Source: BOG-932 sp965276835
GTDB lineage: Bacteria; Pseudomonadota; Alphaproteobacteria; BOG-932; Roseiterribacteraceae
Direction: 5' to 3'
Assembly: GCA_965276835.1 (NCBI GenBank)
Contig: OZ255631.1
Span: 2,418,001 to 2,482,000, forward strand
Length of the DNA: 64,000 nucleotides
The number at the start of each line of letters is the position of its first letter. The first letter of the stretch is position 1. Below are positions 24,981-34,185 of the stretch, piece after piece. Under the pieces are notes generated by a model. It saw only the letters and a list, made by a program, of their open reading frames with translations, did not search any database and was not told the DNA's origin. The position numbers were made by a program, and so were the translations under genes.

Positions 24981-25640
24981 CTAACCGGCGGGTTCGACAT
25001 AGGTCATAACAAGATAGGCGACGGTCTCGCCCTTCGACACATTCTTATAGGTGTGCGGAACGTCGGCCTGAAACAATATCGCGTCTCCAGTTCCAAGTTC
25101 GCTGACATCGTTGCCGATTTCGATCTCCAGCGCACCGCGCGAAACGACGATGTTCTCCATGGTTCCGATGGCATGGGCGTCGGCATATTCGATGCAGCCC
25201 GGTTTCAGCCGCAGCTCGTAGAATTCGGTGCTGCGTTCCCCGTCGAACGGAAACAACGCGCGCGAGCTAAAGTCGCCGGTCGCGGAGGTCAATATCTTGG
25301 TCTCGTTCGCCGGCAGGACACGGATCGTCTTGACGGTGTCGTTGGCGATCAGCGTCGAGAACGGCACATCGAACGCCCGCGCGATCTTCCAGACGACGTT
25401 GATCGTCGGCACGCTGCGCCCGAGTTCGATCTGCCCCAGCATGGCGCGGCTGACGCCGGACAGCTTGGCCAGCCCCTCCATCGACAGGTTACGGCGATGC
25501 CGCAACCGTTTGATGTTGTGGCCGACGATCAGACCCAGATTTTCGTCGTCGCGCCGACCGGCCCGACTGCCCGCCTCCATCGCAATGGTGGTCGCATCGA
25601 TAGGCTCTGAGTCAGCCTGTTTCAGCGCACGTGGCGCCAT
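24981..25640 (-). CDS. XRE-family regulator with cupin sensor domain
   Basis: A 219-residue two-domain regulator. The N-terminal HTH_3 domain (about residues 36-95) contains MEGLAKLSGVSRAMLGQIELGRS, split here as helix-turn-helix with the recognition helix SRAMLGQIE. The C-terminal cupin_2 domain (about 140-215) has ADAHAIGTMENIVV and GDAILFQADVPHTY. Such proteins bind a small ligand in the cupin and control adjacent catabolic genes. The start at 25640 is preferred because GGAG-ATAGGA is just upstream; the ATG at 25676 lacks such a site. It is about 60 percent alike by eye to the regulator at 27385-27996 and is divergent from the FAD protein gene between them. Confidence 0.9.
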   Translation of the reverse strand: MAPRALKQADSEPIDATTIAMEAGSRAGRRDDENLGLIVGHNIKRLRHRRNLSMEGLAKLSGVSRAMLGQIELGRSVPTINVVWKIARAFDVPFSTLIANDTVKTIRVLPANETKILTSATGDFSSRALFPFDGERSTEFYELRLKPGCIEYADAHAIGTMENIVVSRGALEIEIGNDVSELGTGDAILFQADVPHTYKNVSKGETVAYLVMTYVEPAG

Positions 25641-25869
25641 TCCTATCTCCCGTTCTCGATCGTCGGCGACCCTCATCGGGCGATCGCCGGAACAGCCCGT
25701 GTTTCAGTATGGTTTCGTATTGCGAGCTTGTCACGACATAGGTGCAACTTGTTGTTTCGGCAACAACTACGAAGCGCTGCTGGAGGATCGCGACCACGCC
25801 TCAAAATCTACCGGTAAATACCGTAATGCCACGCGCAAAATCCGTATTAACGGATGCAATTCCAATGTG

Positions 25870-25897
25870 TTGACCAATACGGAATTGGCCTTATAGT
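25870..25897 (+). promoter_or_regulatory. Putative sigma-70 promoter of the FAD protein gene
   Basis: A -35 TTGACC (25870-25875) and a -10 TATAGT (25892-25897) are separated by 16 bp, about 70 bp upstream of the start at 25967. The interval carries CCAAT...ATTGG half-sites that could be an operator for one of the flanking XRE-cupin regulators. The rest of the 25641-25966 gap is AT-rich and holds no supported gene. Confidence 0.5.
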
Positions 25898-25966
25898 CGT
25901 TTGAAACGATCAGCCAGCGACGCGTTTGCCCGTCCGTTGTGGATTCCCAGAGTCGGAGAATGCGGA

Positions 25967-27388
25967 ATGACAAAAATTGCCGTCGTCGGCGCCGGTTTCA
26001 GCGGAACTCTGCTGGCGCTTCACCTGTTGCGGCGATGTCCGCCCTCTGTCGATATCACGCTGATCGAGCGCGCCGTGCAGTTCGGACGGGGCGCCGCCTA
26101 CGCCACCGGCAACCCCAATCACCTATTGAACGTGCCGGCGGGCCGCATGAGCGCCTTTCACGACCGCCCGCGCGATTTCCTGGACTGGCTGCAGCAGCAG
26201 ACCCAGTTCGATTGCGTACCGGTTACCGAGAATTGCTTCGTGCCCCGGCAGCGCTTCGGCGACTATGTACGCCACTTGCTAAATCAGGAACTGAAAGACA
26301 CAGGCGACCGGCTTGAACTTGTCCGCGGCGATGTCCGCGCCGTTACCAACAACGGCGATTCGCTGACCCTGGGGCTGGATCGCGGACGCCAGGTCGCAGT
26401 CGATATCGGCGTGCTGGCGGTGGGCAATTTCCCGCCGGAACCGCCGCATGTCGCCGACCCGGCTTTTTATGACAGCGACCTCTATCGCGCCGACCCGTGG
26501 GGCGCCGAAACCTTCGCGGATCTGGAGCCGGAAAGCCCGGTGATGCTGATCGGCACCGGGCTGACAATGGCGGACGCCCTGATCACGTTGCTGGACCAGG
26601 GCCATACTGGCCCGATCTATGCTTTATCGCGCAGGGGCTTGCTGCCGCACCGGCATGTCCCGTCGAAGGCGGCGGCGACACAGCTTGAGGGCGTGCCGAC
26701 ATCGCTGGTCGAGCTGACACGTTTCCTGCGCAGCGAAAGCGCGCAAGCCGCCGCCGAGGGCGCCGGCTGGCGGCCGGTCATCGACCAGTTGCGGCCATTC
26801 ACGCTGGACGTCTGGGAATCCTTGTCGCAGGCCGACAAAGCCCGATTCCTGCGCCATCTGCGCCCGTGGTGGGAAATCCACCGCCACCGGATGGCCGAAG
26901 CGGTTGCCGACCGGATCGACGACGCCAAAGCCCGTGGGCAATTGCAGGTTCATGCAGGCCGAATCCGCGCCTATGACATCGCGGGCGACCGCGTGAAGAT
27001 TACATATCGCGTCCGCGCCAAGGATGAGATGCGGACATTGAGCGTGGCGCGCGTGGTCAACTGCGCGGGACCGGGGGCCGACTATTCCCGAATCTCCGAT
27101 CCCCTGGTCAAAAACCTGCTGGCGAAGGGCATGATCCGGCCCGATCCGCTGAATCTGGGGATCGACGTGACGTCGAACTGCGCGGTCAGGAACGATCGCG
27201 GCGCGATATCGGGCAGGCTGTTCGCGGTCGGCCCCGCCACCAAAGGCGCGTTCTGGGAGATGACAGCCGTGCCCGACATCCGCCGGCAGTGCGAATTCCT
27301 GGCCGTGCATTTGGGTATGCTGAGCGCTCGCCCGAAACCCAAACCCGGCAAAACAGCGACCCAGCCATATCACGCCGCCGGAATTTAA
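25967..27388 (+). CDS. FAD/NAD(P)-binding protein (FAD-NAD(P)_binding superfamily)
   Basis: A 473-residue flavoprotein starting with the dinucleotide motif IAVVGAGFSGTLLALHLL, then the GRGAAYATGNPNHLLNVPAGRMSAF region, which is diagnostic for the NAD_binding_9 group of HI0933-like proteins. A second nucleotide motif VMLIGTGLTMADALI lies near residue 200, and CAGPGADYSRI lies near residue 365. No transmembrane segment. Family members are annotated as hydroxyacylglutathione- or amine-linked oxidoreductases without solid biochemistry. The start at 25967 has GGAG 8 nt upstream. It is flanked on both sides by paralogous XRE-cupin genes and converges on the second with a 4-nt overlap. Confidence 0.83.
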   Translation: MTKIAVVGAGFSGTLLALHLLRRCPPSVDITLIERAVQFGRGAAYATGNPNHLLNVPAGRMSAFHDRPRDFLDWLQQQTQFDCVPVTENCFVPRQRFGDYVRHLLNQELKDTGDRLELVRGDVRAVTNNGDSLTLGLDRGRQVAVDIGVLAVGNFPPEPPHVADPAFYDSDLYRADPWGAETFADLEPESPVMLIGTGLTMADALITLLDQGHTGPIYALSRRGLLPHRHVPSKAAATQLEGVPTSLVELTRFLRSESAQAAAEGAGWRPVIDQLRPFTLDVWESLSQADKARFLRHLRPWWEIHRHRMAEAVADRIDDAKARGQLQVHAGRIRAYDIAGDRVKITYRVRAKDEMRTLSVARVVNCAGPGADYSRISDPLVKNLLAKGMIRPDPLNLGIDVTSNCAVRNDRGAISGRLFAVGPATKGAFWEMTAVPDIRRQCEFLAVHLGMLSARPKPKPGKTATQPYHAAGI

Positions 27389-27996
27389 CGCCGGTTGCCT
27401 GCATAGGTCATCACCAGATAGGCCAGTGCCGAATTCTTTGATGGGTTGCGATAGACATGCGGCCGGTCCGCCTCGAACAGGATGGCGTCGCCGACCGCCA
27501 ACGCGCGCGTCTCGTGGCCGATCTCAACCTCCAGCGCACCTTCGACGATCACCAGATTCTCTGTGGTGCCCGGCGCATGAGCGTCGGCGGTTTCAATGCC
27601 GCCAGCCGCCAGGCGCAATTCATAAAATTCGACCTTGCGATTGGGCTCCAGCGGAAACAGCGCACGAGTGCTGAACGCGCCCGATGCCGATTTCAGCACT
27701 TTGGACTCCCCTGCCCGCATCACCTTGGAGCTTTGCGGTTCGGCGACGGTCAGAAAGGCGGAAAACGGCACCTCGAAAGCGCGTGCGATCTTGAAAACCA
27801 GATTGATCGTCGGCGCGCTGCGGCCCAGTTCGATCTGGTTCAGCATGGCGCGGCTGACGCCCGACAGTTTCGCCAGCCCGTCCAGCGACAGATTCCGGCG
27901 CGTCCGCATCCGCCGCAGGTTCTCGCCGACGGCGATGCCCAGATCGTCGCCCTTCGAAGCCGCGCCGGATCGGAACGGAACTGCGCTTTCGGTCAT
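27385..27996 (-). CDS. XRE-family regulator with cupin sensor domain (paralogue)
   Basis: A 203-residue regulator with HTH_3 at about residues 20-80 (DGLAKLSGVSRAMLNQIE) and a cupin domain at about 120-200 (ADAHAPGTTENLVIV, GDAILFEADRPHVYRN). It shares most of its helix-turn-helix with the regulator at 24981-25640, so the two may read related DNA sites. It is divergent from the TauD/MFS genes that start at 28151, which it probably controls; it overlaps the stop of the FAD protein gene by 4 nt. Confidence 0.9.
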   Translation of the reverse strand: MTESAVPFRSGAASKGDDLGIAVGENLRRMRTRRNLSLDGLAKLSGVSRAMLNQIELGRSAPTINLVFKIARAFEVPFSAFLTVAEPQSSKVMRAGESKVLKSASGAFSTRALFPLEPNRKVEFYELRLAAGGIETADAHAPGTTENLVIVEGALEVEIGHETRALAVGDAILFEADRPHVYRNPSKNSALAYLVMTYAGNRR

Positions 27997-28071
27997 GCGT
28001 TACCCATAAAGGCGGCCGGCAACCCAGTGCGCGCGGCCTTATAATACACTGACAATCTGACTATGATATAT

Positions 28072-28100
28072 TTGACGCACAGTCAATTGTAATATATATT
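28072..28100 (+). promoter_or_regulatory. Putative promoter with overlapping palindrome upstream of the dioxygenase gene
   Basis: A -35 TTGACG (28072-28077) and a -10 TATATT (28095-28100) are separated by 17 bp, about 50 bp before the ATG at 28151. The -35 element is the left half of the inverted repeat TTGAC-gcaca-GTCAA (28072-28086), a good candidate operator for the divergent XRE-cupin regulator. Confidence 0.55.
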
Positions 28101-28150
28101 GCAAATACAAATATAGATTGTTATTAAAAATTTGCCTCGGTGCTAGGCTT

Positions 28151-28999
28151 ATGAAACTCCTGCAAACTGTCGGCGGCCTTGGCGCGGAAATCAGCGATAT
28201 CGACTTGCGCATGCTGGACGACGCGGCGTTCGGCAGGGTTTACCAGGCATGGCTGGACAATCTGGTCCTGCTATTCCGCGGGCAGCATCTGAGCGATGCC
28301 GAGCTGATCGCCTTCAGCCGCCGGTTCGGCGATCTGGACCTGGCGCCGGTTCAGGAAACCGGGCGCCGTTTCGTCGACGGCCTGCCGGAACTCTATGTCG
28401 TGTCAAATGTGTTGAAGGACGGTGAGCCGATCGGCAGCCTGGGCGCGGGTGAGGCCGTGTGGCACACCGATATGTCCTATCTGCCGCGCCCGCCCAAGGC
28501 GAGCATGCTCTACGCGCTGGAGATCCCCCCCGCCGGCGGGGATACCGAATTCATCAATATGTACGCCGTCTACGACGCCCTGCCCGATCGGCTGAAACAG
28601 GGCATTGCCGGCTTCAGGATCAAGCATGACGGCACCTATAACAGCGGCGGCTACGTTCGCCAGGGCGTGACGCCCAGCGACGACCCGCGCCTGTCGCCCG
28701 GCTCCTACCATCCGCTAGTCTGCACACATCCGGAAACCGGCCGGCACATGCTGTATCTCGGCCGCCGGCGCAATGCCTATATCGAGGGGCTGGAGCTGCA
28801 CGCCTCCGAGGCGTTGCTCGATGAATTATGGGCCTATACCGACGACCCGGAATTCACCTGGCGCAACGCCTGGCAGGTCGGCGACCTGGTGCTGTGGGAC
28901 AATCGCTGCACCATGCATCGGCGTGACGCCTTCGACCCGGCTGCGCGCCGCGTCATGCACCGCACCCAGATCAAGAGCAGCCTGGCGCCAAGAGCATGA
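28151..28999 (+). CDS. TauD/TfdA family Fe(II)/2-oxoglutarate dioxygenase
   Basis: A 282-residue dioxygenase. The Fe(II) facial triad is H-x-D in AVWHTDMSY (about residue 110) and a distal His in NRCTMHRRDAF (about 257), with the 2-oxoglutarate-binding Arg in AARRVMHRTQIK (about 270). TauD/TfdA members cleave taurine, phenoxyacetates, alkyl sulfates or similar compounds by hydroxylation. The start at 28151 aligns with the usual TauD N-terminus (VGGLGAEISDIDL). Its stop overlaps the MFS transporter start by 4 nt, so the transporter probably brings in the substrate. Confidence 0.88.
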   Translation: MKLLQTVGGLGAEISDIDLRMLDDAAFGRVYQAWLDNLVLLFRGQHLSDAELIAFSRRFGDLDLAPVQETGRRFVDGLPELYVVSNVLKDGEPIGSLGAGEAVWHTDMSYLPRPPKASMLYALEIPPAGGDTEFINMYAVYDALPDRLKQGIAGFRIKHDGTYNSGGYVRQGVTPSDDPRLSPGSYHPLVCTHPETGRHMLYLGRRRNAYIEGLELHASEALLDELWAYTDDPEFTWRNAWQVGDLVLWDNRCTMHRRDAFDPAARRVMHRTQIKSSLAPRA

Positions 29000-30240
29000 G
29001 TACCGACATCATCCAGAAAGACGTCGAAACACCGGCGCGCGGCCTGATCGGTTATGCCGACCGCGTGCTGATAGCGCTGTGCCTGATGTATCTGGTTTTC
29101 TATATCGACCGGGTAAACATCGCGACGGTCGCGCCGAACATGACCGCCGACCTGGGACTGAGCAACACCCAGTTCGGCCTTGCCGTCTCGGCATTCGCCT
29201 ATCCCTATGCACTGTTTCAGTTGGTCGGTGGCTGGATCGGCGACAGGTTCGGCCCGCGCCGTACGCTGGTCGCCTGCGGCATCCTTGTCGGCGTGGCAAC
29301 CGCACTGACCGGGTTGGTCGGCGGTTTAGGCTCGCTGATCGCGATCCGCGTGGCACTCGGCTTCGGCGAGGGGTCTGCCTTCCCTGCGGCGACTCGCGCA
29401 ATGGCTTTGTGGATGCCGGCGTCGCGTTGGGGTTTCGGCCAGGGCATCACGCACGCCGCCTCCAGGCTGGGCAACGCGCTGACCCCGCCACTGGTGGCGA
29501 TGTCGCTGGGATATTTTTCCTGGCGCGGATCGTTCCTGATGTTCGGGCTGGCAAGCCTGGTTTGGGTGGCGATCTGGCTGTTCGCCATTCGTCGGCAGCC
29601 GGCTTCGGTTATCAAAGATACGTCCAGTGCAGCCGCGCCTGTGCCGTGGCTGAGGCTCGCCAGGCGCATGCTGCCGGTGACCGCGGTCGATTTTTGCTAT
29701 GGCTGGACCCTGTGGGTGTTCCTGACCTGGCTGCCGTCCTTCTTCTTCAAAAGCTTTCACCTGGACCTCAAGCATTCGGCCCTGTTTTCGTCGGGCGTCC
29801 TGTTGGCCGGCGTGGTCGGCGATACGGTCGGGGGCTTCATCAGCGACCGCATCTATAAGCGAACCGGCAGACTGCAGGCGGCGCGGCGCAACCTGATCGT
29901 CGTCGGCATGCTGGGTGCCTTCGTGTTCCTGGTGCCGGTCGTGCTGACCCATGACCTGACCACCGTTGCTATCTGCCTGTCGCTGGCATGTTTCTTTTCC
30001 GAACTGATCGTTGCGCCGATCTGGGCCGTGCCGATGGATATCGCGCCGAACTATGCCGCCTCCGCCAGCGGGCTGATGAATTTCGGCTTCGGCCTGGCCG
30101 GCATCGTGTCGCCGCTGGTGTTCGGCGGATTGCTTGATCTGACCGGCAGCTGGGCGATCCCCTTCGTCGGTTCGATCGGCCTGCTGGTGCTGGGCGCCGG
30201 CCTGTCCTTCTTCATGCGGCCCGACAAGCCTTTCGTTTAG
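28996..30240 (+). CDS. MFS transporter, anion:cation symporter-like
   Basis: A 414-residue protein with 12 predicted membrane helices. The first loops carry YIDRVNIATVAPNM and GGWIGDRFGPRRTLVACG, the classic MFS motif A and the N-terminal signature of the ACS branch (phthalate, galactonate, organic anions). A large cytoplasmic loop lies near residue 205. The start overlaps the dioxygenase stop (ATGA), indicating translational coupling and a shared substrate. Predicted importer of an organic acid or sulfonate for the TauD-like enzyme. Confidence 0.88.
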   Translation: MSTDIIQKDVETPARGLIGYADRVLIALCLMYLVFYIDRVNIATVAPNMTADLGLSNTQFGLAVSAFAYPYALFQLVGGWIGDRFGPRRTLVACGILVGVATALTGLVGGLGSLIAIRVALGFGEGSAFPAATRAMALWMPASRWGFGQGITHAASRLGNALTPPLVAMSLGYFSWRGSFLMFGLASLVWVAIWLFAIRRQPASVIKDTSSAAAPVPWLRLARRMLPVTAVDFCYGWTLWVFLTWLPSFFFKSFHLDLKHSALFSSGVLLAGVVGDTVGGFISDRIYKRTGRLQAARRNLIVVGMLGAFVFLVPVVLTHDLTTVAICLSLACFFSELIVAPIWAVPMDIAPNYAASASGLMNFGFGLAGIVSPLVFGGLLDLTGSWAIPFVGSIGLLVLGAGLSFFMRPDKPFV

Positions 30241-30275
30241 CCCGGTTATCCGAGAATTGCAGCCGCCAACGGCGC

Positions 30276-31214
30276 GTGCATACTGCGCGCCGGACTGCCG
30301 TTGGGCTGGTCCTCAACAGTTGCGGGACCGAATTGAAGAGCTGGGCCGAACGTCAGACCGAAATCGCGCGCCTGTCGGAGACGCAGCTTTTCTTCATCGG
30401 CGGCGCCCCGCGATCCGGCACGACCTGGCTGCAGCAGATATGCGACAGCCACCCCGACATGTGTTGCCGGGGCGAAGGACTATTTCTGAACCATCTGGCC
30501 GTGCCGATGCAGAAGATAATGGTCGAACGGGCCAAGGTCATCGATGGCAAGAACAAGCAGATATTCAAGCACACCGGCGGCTATCCCATCCCGCTTGCCG
30601 ACGATGTCGAGTTTATGGCGGCAACCGGTATCCTGCTGGCCCTGCATCAGCAGACCGGCGGCAAAAGCTTTAAGGCGGTGGGCGAAAAAACCCCGGAAAA
30701 CGTGTTCCATTTCGCCAAGCTGATCGAACTGTTCCCCAAAGCGAAATTCGTCGGCATCGCCCGCGATCCGCGCGACGTACTGACCTCCGCCTGGCATTTC
30801 TTCCGCAAACCGGCCGCGTCCGACGACGGCGTCGCGATCAAGACGGAATTCATCCGCACCGCCCTGCCCTCGCTCAACGACGGCGCGCGGCAGATGTTGG
30901 CCTTCGGCGAAAAACACCCGGACAGCTATTTCCAGCTGACCTATGAAAGCCTGAACGCCGACCCGGCGCCGATCGTCAAGAATCTGTTTAAGTTCCTTGG
31001 CGTCTCGAACACGGATTGCGTGGTTGAAAACGCACTGGGCAAAACTGCCTTCACCGCGCAAACGGCGGGCCGCCCGAAGGGCGCCGTGCAGAACGGCGAG
31101 TTCTTCCGGAACGGCGCCGTCGGCGACTGGCCATCGACTCTGACGCCCGACATGAGTGACATGGTGCTGAAGGAATTAGGCTGGATGTATCCCCGATTCA
31201 GCTGGAAGCCCTGA
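30276..31214 (+). CDS. Sulfotransferase family protein
   Basis: Up to 312 residues. The 5'-phosphosulfate-binding loop is GGAPRSGTTWLQQI near the N-terminus and the 3'-phosphate loop is IARDPRDVLTSAWHFF near residue 165, both typical of PAPS-dependent sulfotransferases (Sulfotransfer_1/3). A C-terminal NGEFFRNGAVGDWPSTLTP matches the substrate-side GxxGxWK-like motif of the family. Start is uncertain: GTG at 30276 or TTG at 30333, neither with a strong ribosome binding site. It follows the MFS gene by 35 nt on the same strand. The acceptor is unknown. Confidence 0.82.
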   Translation: MHTARRTAVGLVLNSCGTELKSWAERQTEIARLSETQLFFIGGAPRSGTTWLQQICDSHPDMCCRGEGLFLNHLAVPMQKIMVERAKVIDGKNKQIFKHTGGYPIPLADDVEFMAATGILLALHQQTGGKSFKAVGEKTPENVFHFAKLIELFPKAKFVGIARDPRDVLTSAWHFFRKPAASDDGVAIKTEFIRTALPSLNDGARQMLAFGEKHPDSYFQLTYESLNADPAPIVKNLFKFLGVSNTDCVVENALGKTAFTAQTAGRPKGAVQNGEFFRNGAVGDWPSTLTPDMSDMVLKELGWMYPRFSWKP

Positions 31215-31309
31215 CGTCGTACGGTACGCGACCGTTTTCCCGGGATTGACTCCCGGCGCGCGCGAACACAGGGTAGGGGCATAGAGATAAGCCGTTCAGG
31301 GGAAGCGCC

Positions 31310-32410
31310 ATGTTGCCGAAAAGTTTGATTTCCGCCGACTCCCACGTTGTCGAACGCCAGAGCGCGTTCCTGGATATCGACCCGAAATTCCGCGACCGTA
31401 TCCCCTACGAACTGACCACGCCGGAATTGGGCGCGGCCCTGATGATCGATGGGCTCTTCCCGATGGGATACGGCCGGTCTGTCGGCGCCGGCCGGCCGCT
31501 GCAGGAACTGGGCAAGAAGGTGGCCTGGGAGGATGTGAACCCCGCAGCCTTCGATTCCGCCACGCGCCTGGACGTGCAGGATCAGGACGGTGTGACCGCC
31601 GAAGTCATCTTCCCGACCGTCGGCATGTTCCTGCACGGCCATCCGGACATCGACTACGCCAAGGCCTGCCTGGATGCCTATAACCGCTGGATGGTCGACT
31701 ATTGCAGCAAGGATCCCGACCGGCTGATCGGCGTGGCGCAGATTTCGATGCGGACGATCGCGGACGGGCTGAAGGAGCTGGAGGAGGCGCACAAGGCCGG
31801 CTTCAAGGCTGTGATGCTGCCGGGCGAGCCGATGGTCGAGGATTACGACCACCCGATGTATGACGAATTCTGGGCGGCCTGCGTGCAGTATAATCTGCCG
31901 GTCAATTTTCACATCCTGTCCAGCCGCAAGGAAATGATCGAGGCGCGGGCCAAGCCGCGCGGCCCGCATATCTGCGGCCATCACCGCTTCGTGCGCGGCA
32001 ACCAGGACGTGATCTCGCTCTTCATCTTCGGCGGCGTGTTTCAGCGCAACCCGAAGCTGCAGATCGTGGCGGTGGAAAGCGACGCCAGCTGGGTGCCGCA
32101 TTTCCTGACGCGGATGGACAACTCCTATCACCGCTATTTCTACATGGAGAACGTGACCCTGCCGGAGGAGCCGAGCGCCTATTTCCGCCGCAATGTCTAT
32201 GTGACGATGCAGGACGATTACCCGGTCGGCCAGATGACCCACATCCTGCCGATGGACCGGGTTCTGTGGGCCAACGACTTCCCGCACGGCGACGCGATCT
32301 GGCCCTATTCGTCGGACGTCCTGCGCCGCCTGACCAAGGATATGTCGGACGAACACATCAAGATGATCGTGCACGACAACACCGCGAAGCTGTACGGGCT
32401 GACGGTTTAG
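31310..32410 (+). CDS. Amidohydrolase family protein (amidohydrolase_2)
   Basis: A 366-residue TIM-barrel hydrolase. The opening ISADSHVVE has the D-x-H metal site of the PF04909 group; a barrel His lies in VNFHILSS, ESDASWVPHFL lies near residue 260 and the late Asp is in WANDFPHGDAIWP. Relatives include 2-amino-3-carboxymuconate-semialdehyde decarboxylase-like and LigW-like decarboxylases, so it may decarboxylate or hydrolyse an aromatic acid. A ribosome binding site CAGGGGAAG precedes the ATG. It is 95 nt downstream of the sulfotransferase gene and may be in the same unit. Confidence 0.85.
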   Translation: MLPKSLISADSHVVERQSAFLDIDPKFRDRIPYELTTPELGAALMIDGLFPMGYGRSVGAGRPLQELGKKVAWEDVNPAAFDSATRLDVQDQDGVTAEVIFPTVGMFLHGHPDIDYAKACLDAYNRWMVDYCSKDPDRLIGVAQISMRTIADGLKELEEAHKAGFKAVMLPGEPMVEDYDHPMYDEFWAACVQYNLPVNFHILSSRKEMIEARAKPRGPHICGHHRFVRGNQDVISLFIFGGVFQRNPKLQIVAVESDASWVPHFLTRMDNSYHRYFYMENVTLPEEPSAYFRRNVYVTMQDDYPVGQMTHILPMDRVLWANDFPHGDAIWPYSSDVLRRLTKDMSDEHIKMIVHDNTAKLYGLTV

Positions 32411-32417
32411 ATCGATG

Positions 32418-32512
32418 TAGGGCGGGTTAGCGTAGCGTAACCCGGCATTCGGCGCAGCAGACGATAGCCGCGCGTTGCGCGAGGGCGGAATAGGCCTCGC
32501 TATGCCGCCCTA
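32418..32512. repeat. REP-like palindromic repeat copy 1
   Basis: The unit is bounded by TAGGGCGG (32418-32425) and CCGCCCTA (32505-32512) and contains the inner inverted repeat GGGTTA...TAACCC. Similar words recur at 34186-34256 and 47951-48029, so it belongs to a dispersed intergenic family. The remaining bases of the 32411-32652 gap show no gene. Confidence 0.6.
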
Positions 32513-32652
32513 TGTTTCAACCGGATCCCGCTATTAAAGCTGGAATAAGAATCCACTTACGCATTTGCGATGCGTACGTTATATCTCACTCACTAAACGG
32601 ATAAGCGAACCATCCGGAAAACCGTGCTTAGTGACCTGGGATAGAATAAATT

Positions 32653-34164
32653 ATGCAGGGCCTGATTGTTGACGCGCTGACTTCGAAACGAATTCCAGCA
32701 GCAAGCGCCGTGAGTTCCCTCCAGCGCATCGTTAGCGGATTTGCACCGGAAGCGACACACGCGAACCCGAACCGGCATGCCGTCTTGGCGAGCGATCCGG
32801 CGGCAAAGGGAGTCACGTCGAAGGGCGCCGTCTCGCACGTTGCTTCCTCAAGGGCGTCCGAGGTCACACGGGTTTACACCGGTACAATGACGATGACCGG
32901 CACAGCCTCGGGCTCGAACGGCGCCCACGGCACATGGTCGGGAACCATGAGCGATTCACTGACCATGATCGTAAACGGCGCCGGCACCGGAATCGGGTAC
33001 GAGCATTTCAGCGGCGTTGTTACCCTGACGGTAAAGCAATCCGACGGAACAACAAAACGCTCAAGCGCTCCGCTCGTATTCACGACGCCGGATTTCAACA
33101 TGCGCAAAGGGAAATTCCAGTTTTCGCAAAATAGCGGGCTGAGTTTCGACGGTCTCTATTTCACTCTGAATTTGAGCGGCGGGTTCAGTAACGGGAAGGC
33201 GGCCGTTTCAGAAAAGCTGGGCCTTCCCTTCAGCGATTTTGCTGGTGACGTATTGATTTCCGGAGCGCTTAAAGGCTCGTCCACGCTGACCACGCCGCCT
33301 TTGTCGATCACCGGCGGCGCCGCGAATCAGTTGGCTGGCGGGAAAATGACGCCGTTCAAGAACCTGGTGATCACCGACCTCAACAATGCCACGGTAACCG
33401 CGACGGTGACGCTCTCGAACGCGCACAACGGCACGCTGACCAACCTGGCGGGCGGCACCTACAAGCCGGCGAAGGGCATTTATACGATCAGCGGGAGCGA
33501 GGCCACGGTCAACAGCGCGCTGGACGGTTTGATCTTCAAGCCGCACAAGCTGAGTTCGCCGACAAGTCAGGTGAGGACAGGCTTCAAGGTCACCGTGACC
33601 GACAGCCAAGGCGCATCGCTGAGCGACAGCACGACAAGCGTGGTCGCGGTCAACCCCGTGACGGTCACCGGCGTACGGAAAAACCTAACAACAAACGGCA
33701 CGAACAAGCTGTCGCTGTTTCGCAACGTCAATGTCCATGACTTCGTGCCGGGGGCATCGGACGATACCGTCAAGGTCACCTTGTCCGATCCCAAGAACGG
33801 TACCCTCGAGGCCAGCGAGGGCGGCGTCTATAATAAGAGAACCGGGGTTTTCCTGGTCCACGGAAGCGCGGCGACGGTGACCTTCGCCCTGAAAGGGTTG
33901 GTGTTCAAACCCACAAGCGCGCCAACGTCGCCCGTCACGACGACTGTCACGCTCTTCGCGAAGGACTCCACCGGGTCATTCACCGGCACCACCACGATCA
34001 CCAATAATCCGCCCAAGGCAGGGGTGGCCGGGGCCGACGTGGCCCTGTTCAGCCAGTATGTCGCCCTGGGCTTGCATGCGATACGGGATCATGCGGCGGC
34101 GATATCCCCGCTTCATGACCAGTCCGCGTCTGCCCATTTAGAGTTCGCAAGCAGCCACAGATAA
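32653..34164 (+). CDS. Large surface/secreted protein with cadherin- or Ig-like tandem repeats
   Basis: A 503-residue protein without a Sec signal peptide. The N-terminal 190 residues are Thr/Gly/Ser-rich (TGTMTMTGTASGSNG). Residues of about 210-450 carry two copies of a roughly 115-residue beta-sandwich unit, each with NGTL-x-x-x-x-GG-x-Y, a GSxATV-x-x-AL-x-GL-x-FKP core and a closing TVTDS/AKDSTG strand. Such units occur in large type I-secreted adhesins. The end LFSQYVALGLHAI resembles LFGQYVAAGFHLS in the two repeat proteins at 40385-44670. It lies about 2.5 kb from the exporter genes on the opposite strand, so it is a candidate third substrate. Function otherwise unknown. Confidence 0.7.
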   Translation: MQGLIVDALTSKRIPAASAVSSLQRIVSGFAPEATHANPNRHAVLASDPAAKGVTSKGAVSHVASSRASEVTRVYTGTMTMTGTASGSNGAHGTWSGTMSDSLTMIVNGAGTGIGYEHFSGVVTLTVKQSDGTTKRSSAPLVFTTPDFNMRKGKFQFSQNSGLSFDGLYFTLNLSGGFSNGKAAVSEKLGLPFSDFAGDVLISGALKGSSTLTTPPLSITGGAANQLAGGKMTPFKNLVITDLNNATVTATVTLSNAHNGTLTNLAGGTYKPAKGIYTISGSEATVNSALDGLIFKPHKLSSPTSQVRTGFKVTVTDSQGASLSDSTTSVVAVNPVTVTGVRKNLTTNGTNKLSLFRNVNVHDFVPGASDDTVKVTLSDPKNGTLEASEGGVYNKRTGVFLVHGSAATVTFALKGLVFKPTSAPTSPVTTTVTLFAKDSTGSFTGTTTITNNPPKAGVAGADVALFSQYVALGLHAIRDHAAAISPLHDQSASAHLEFASSHR

Positions 34165-34185
34165 GGGGTTTTCAGCACTTCGGCG

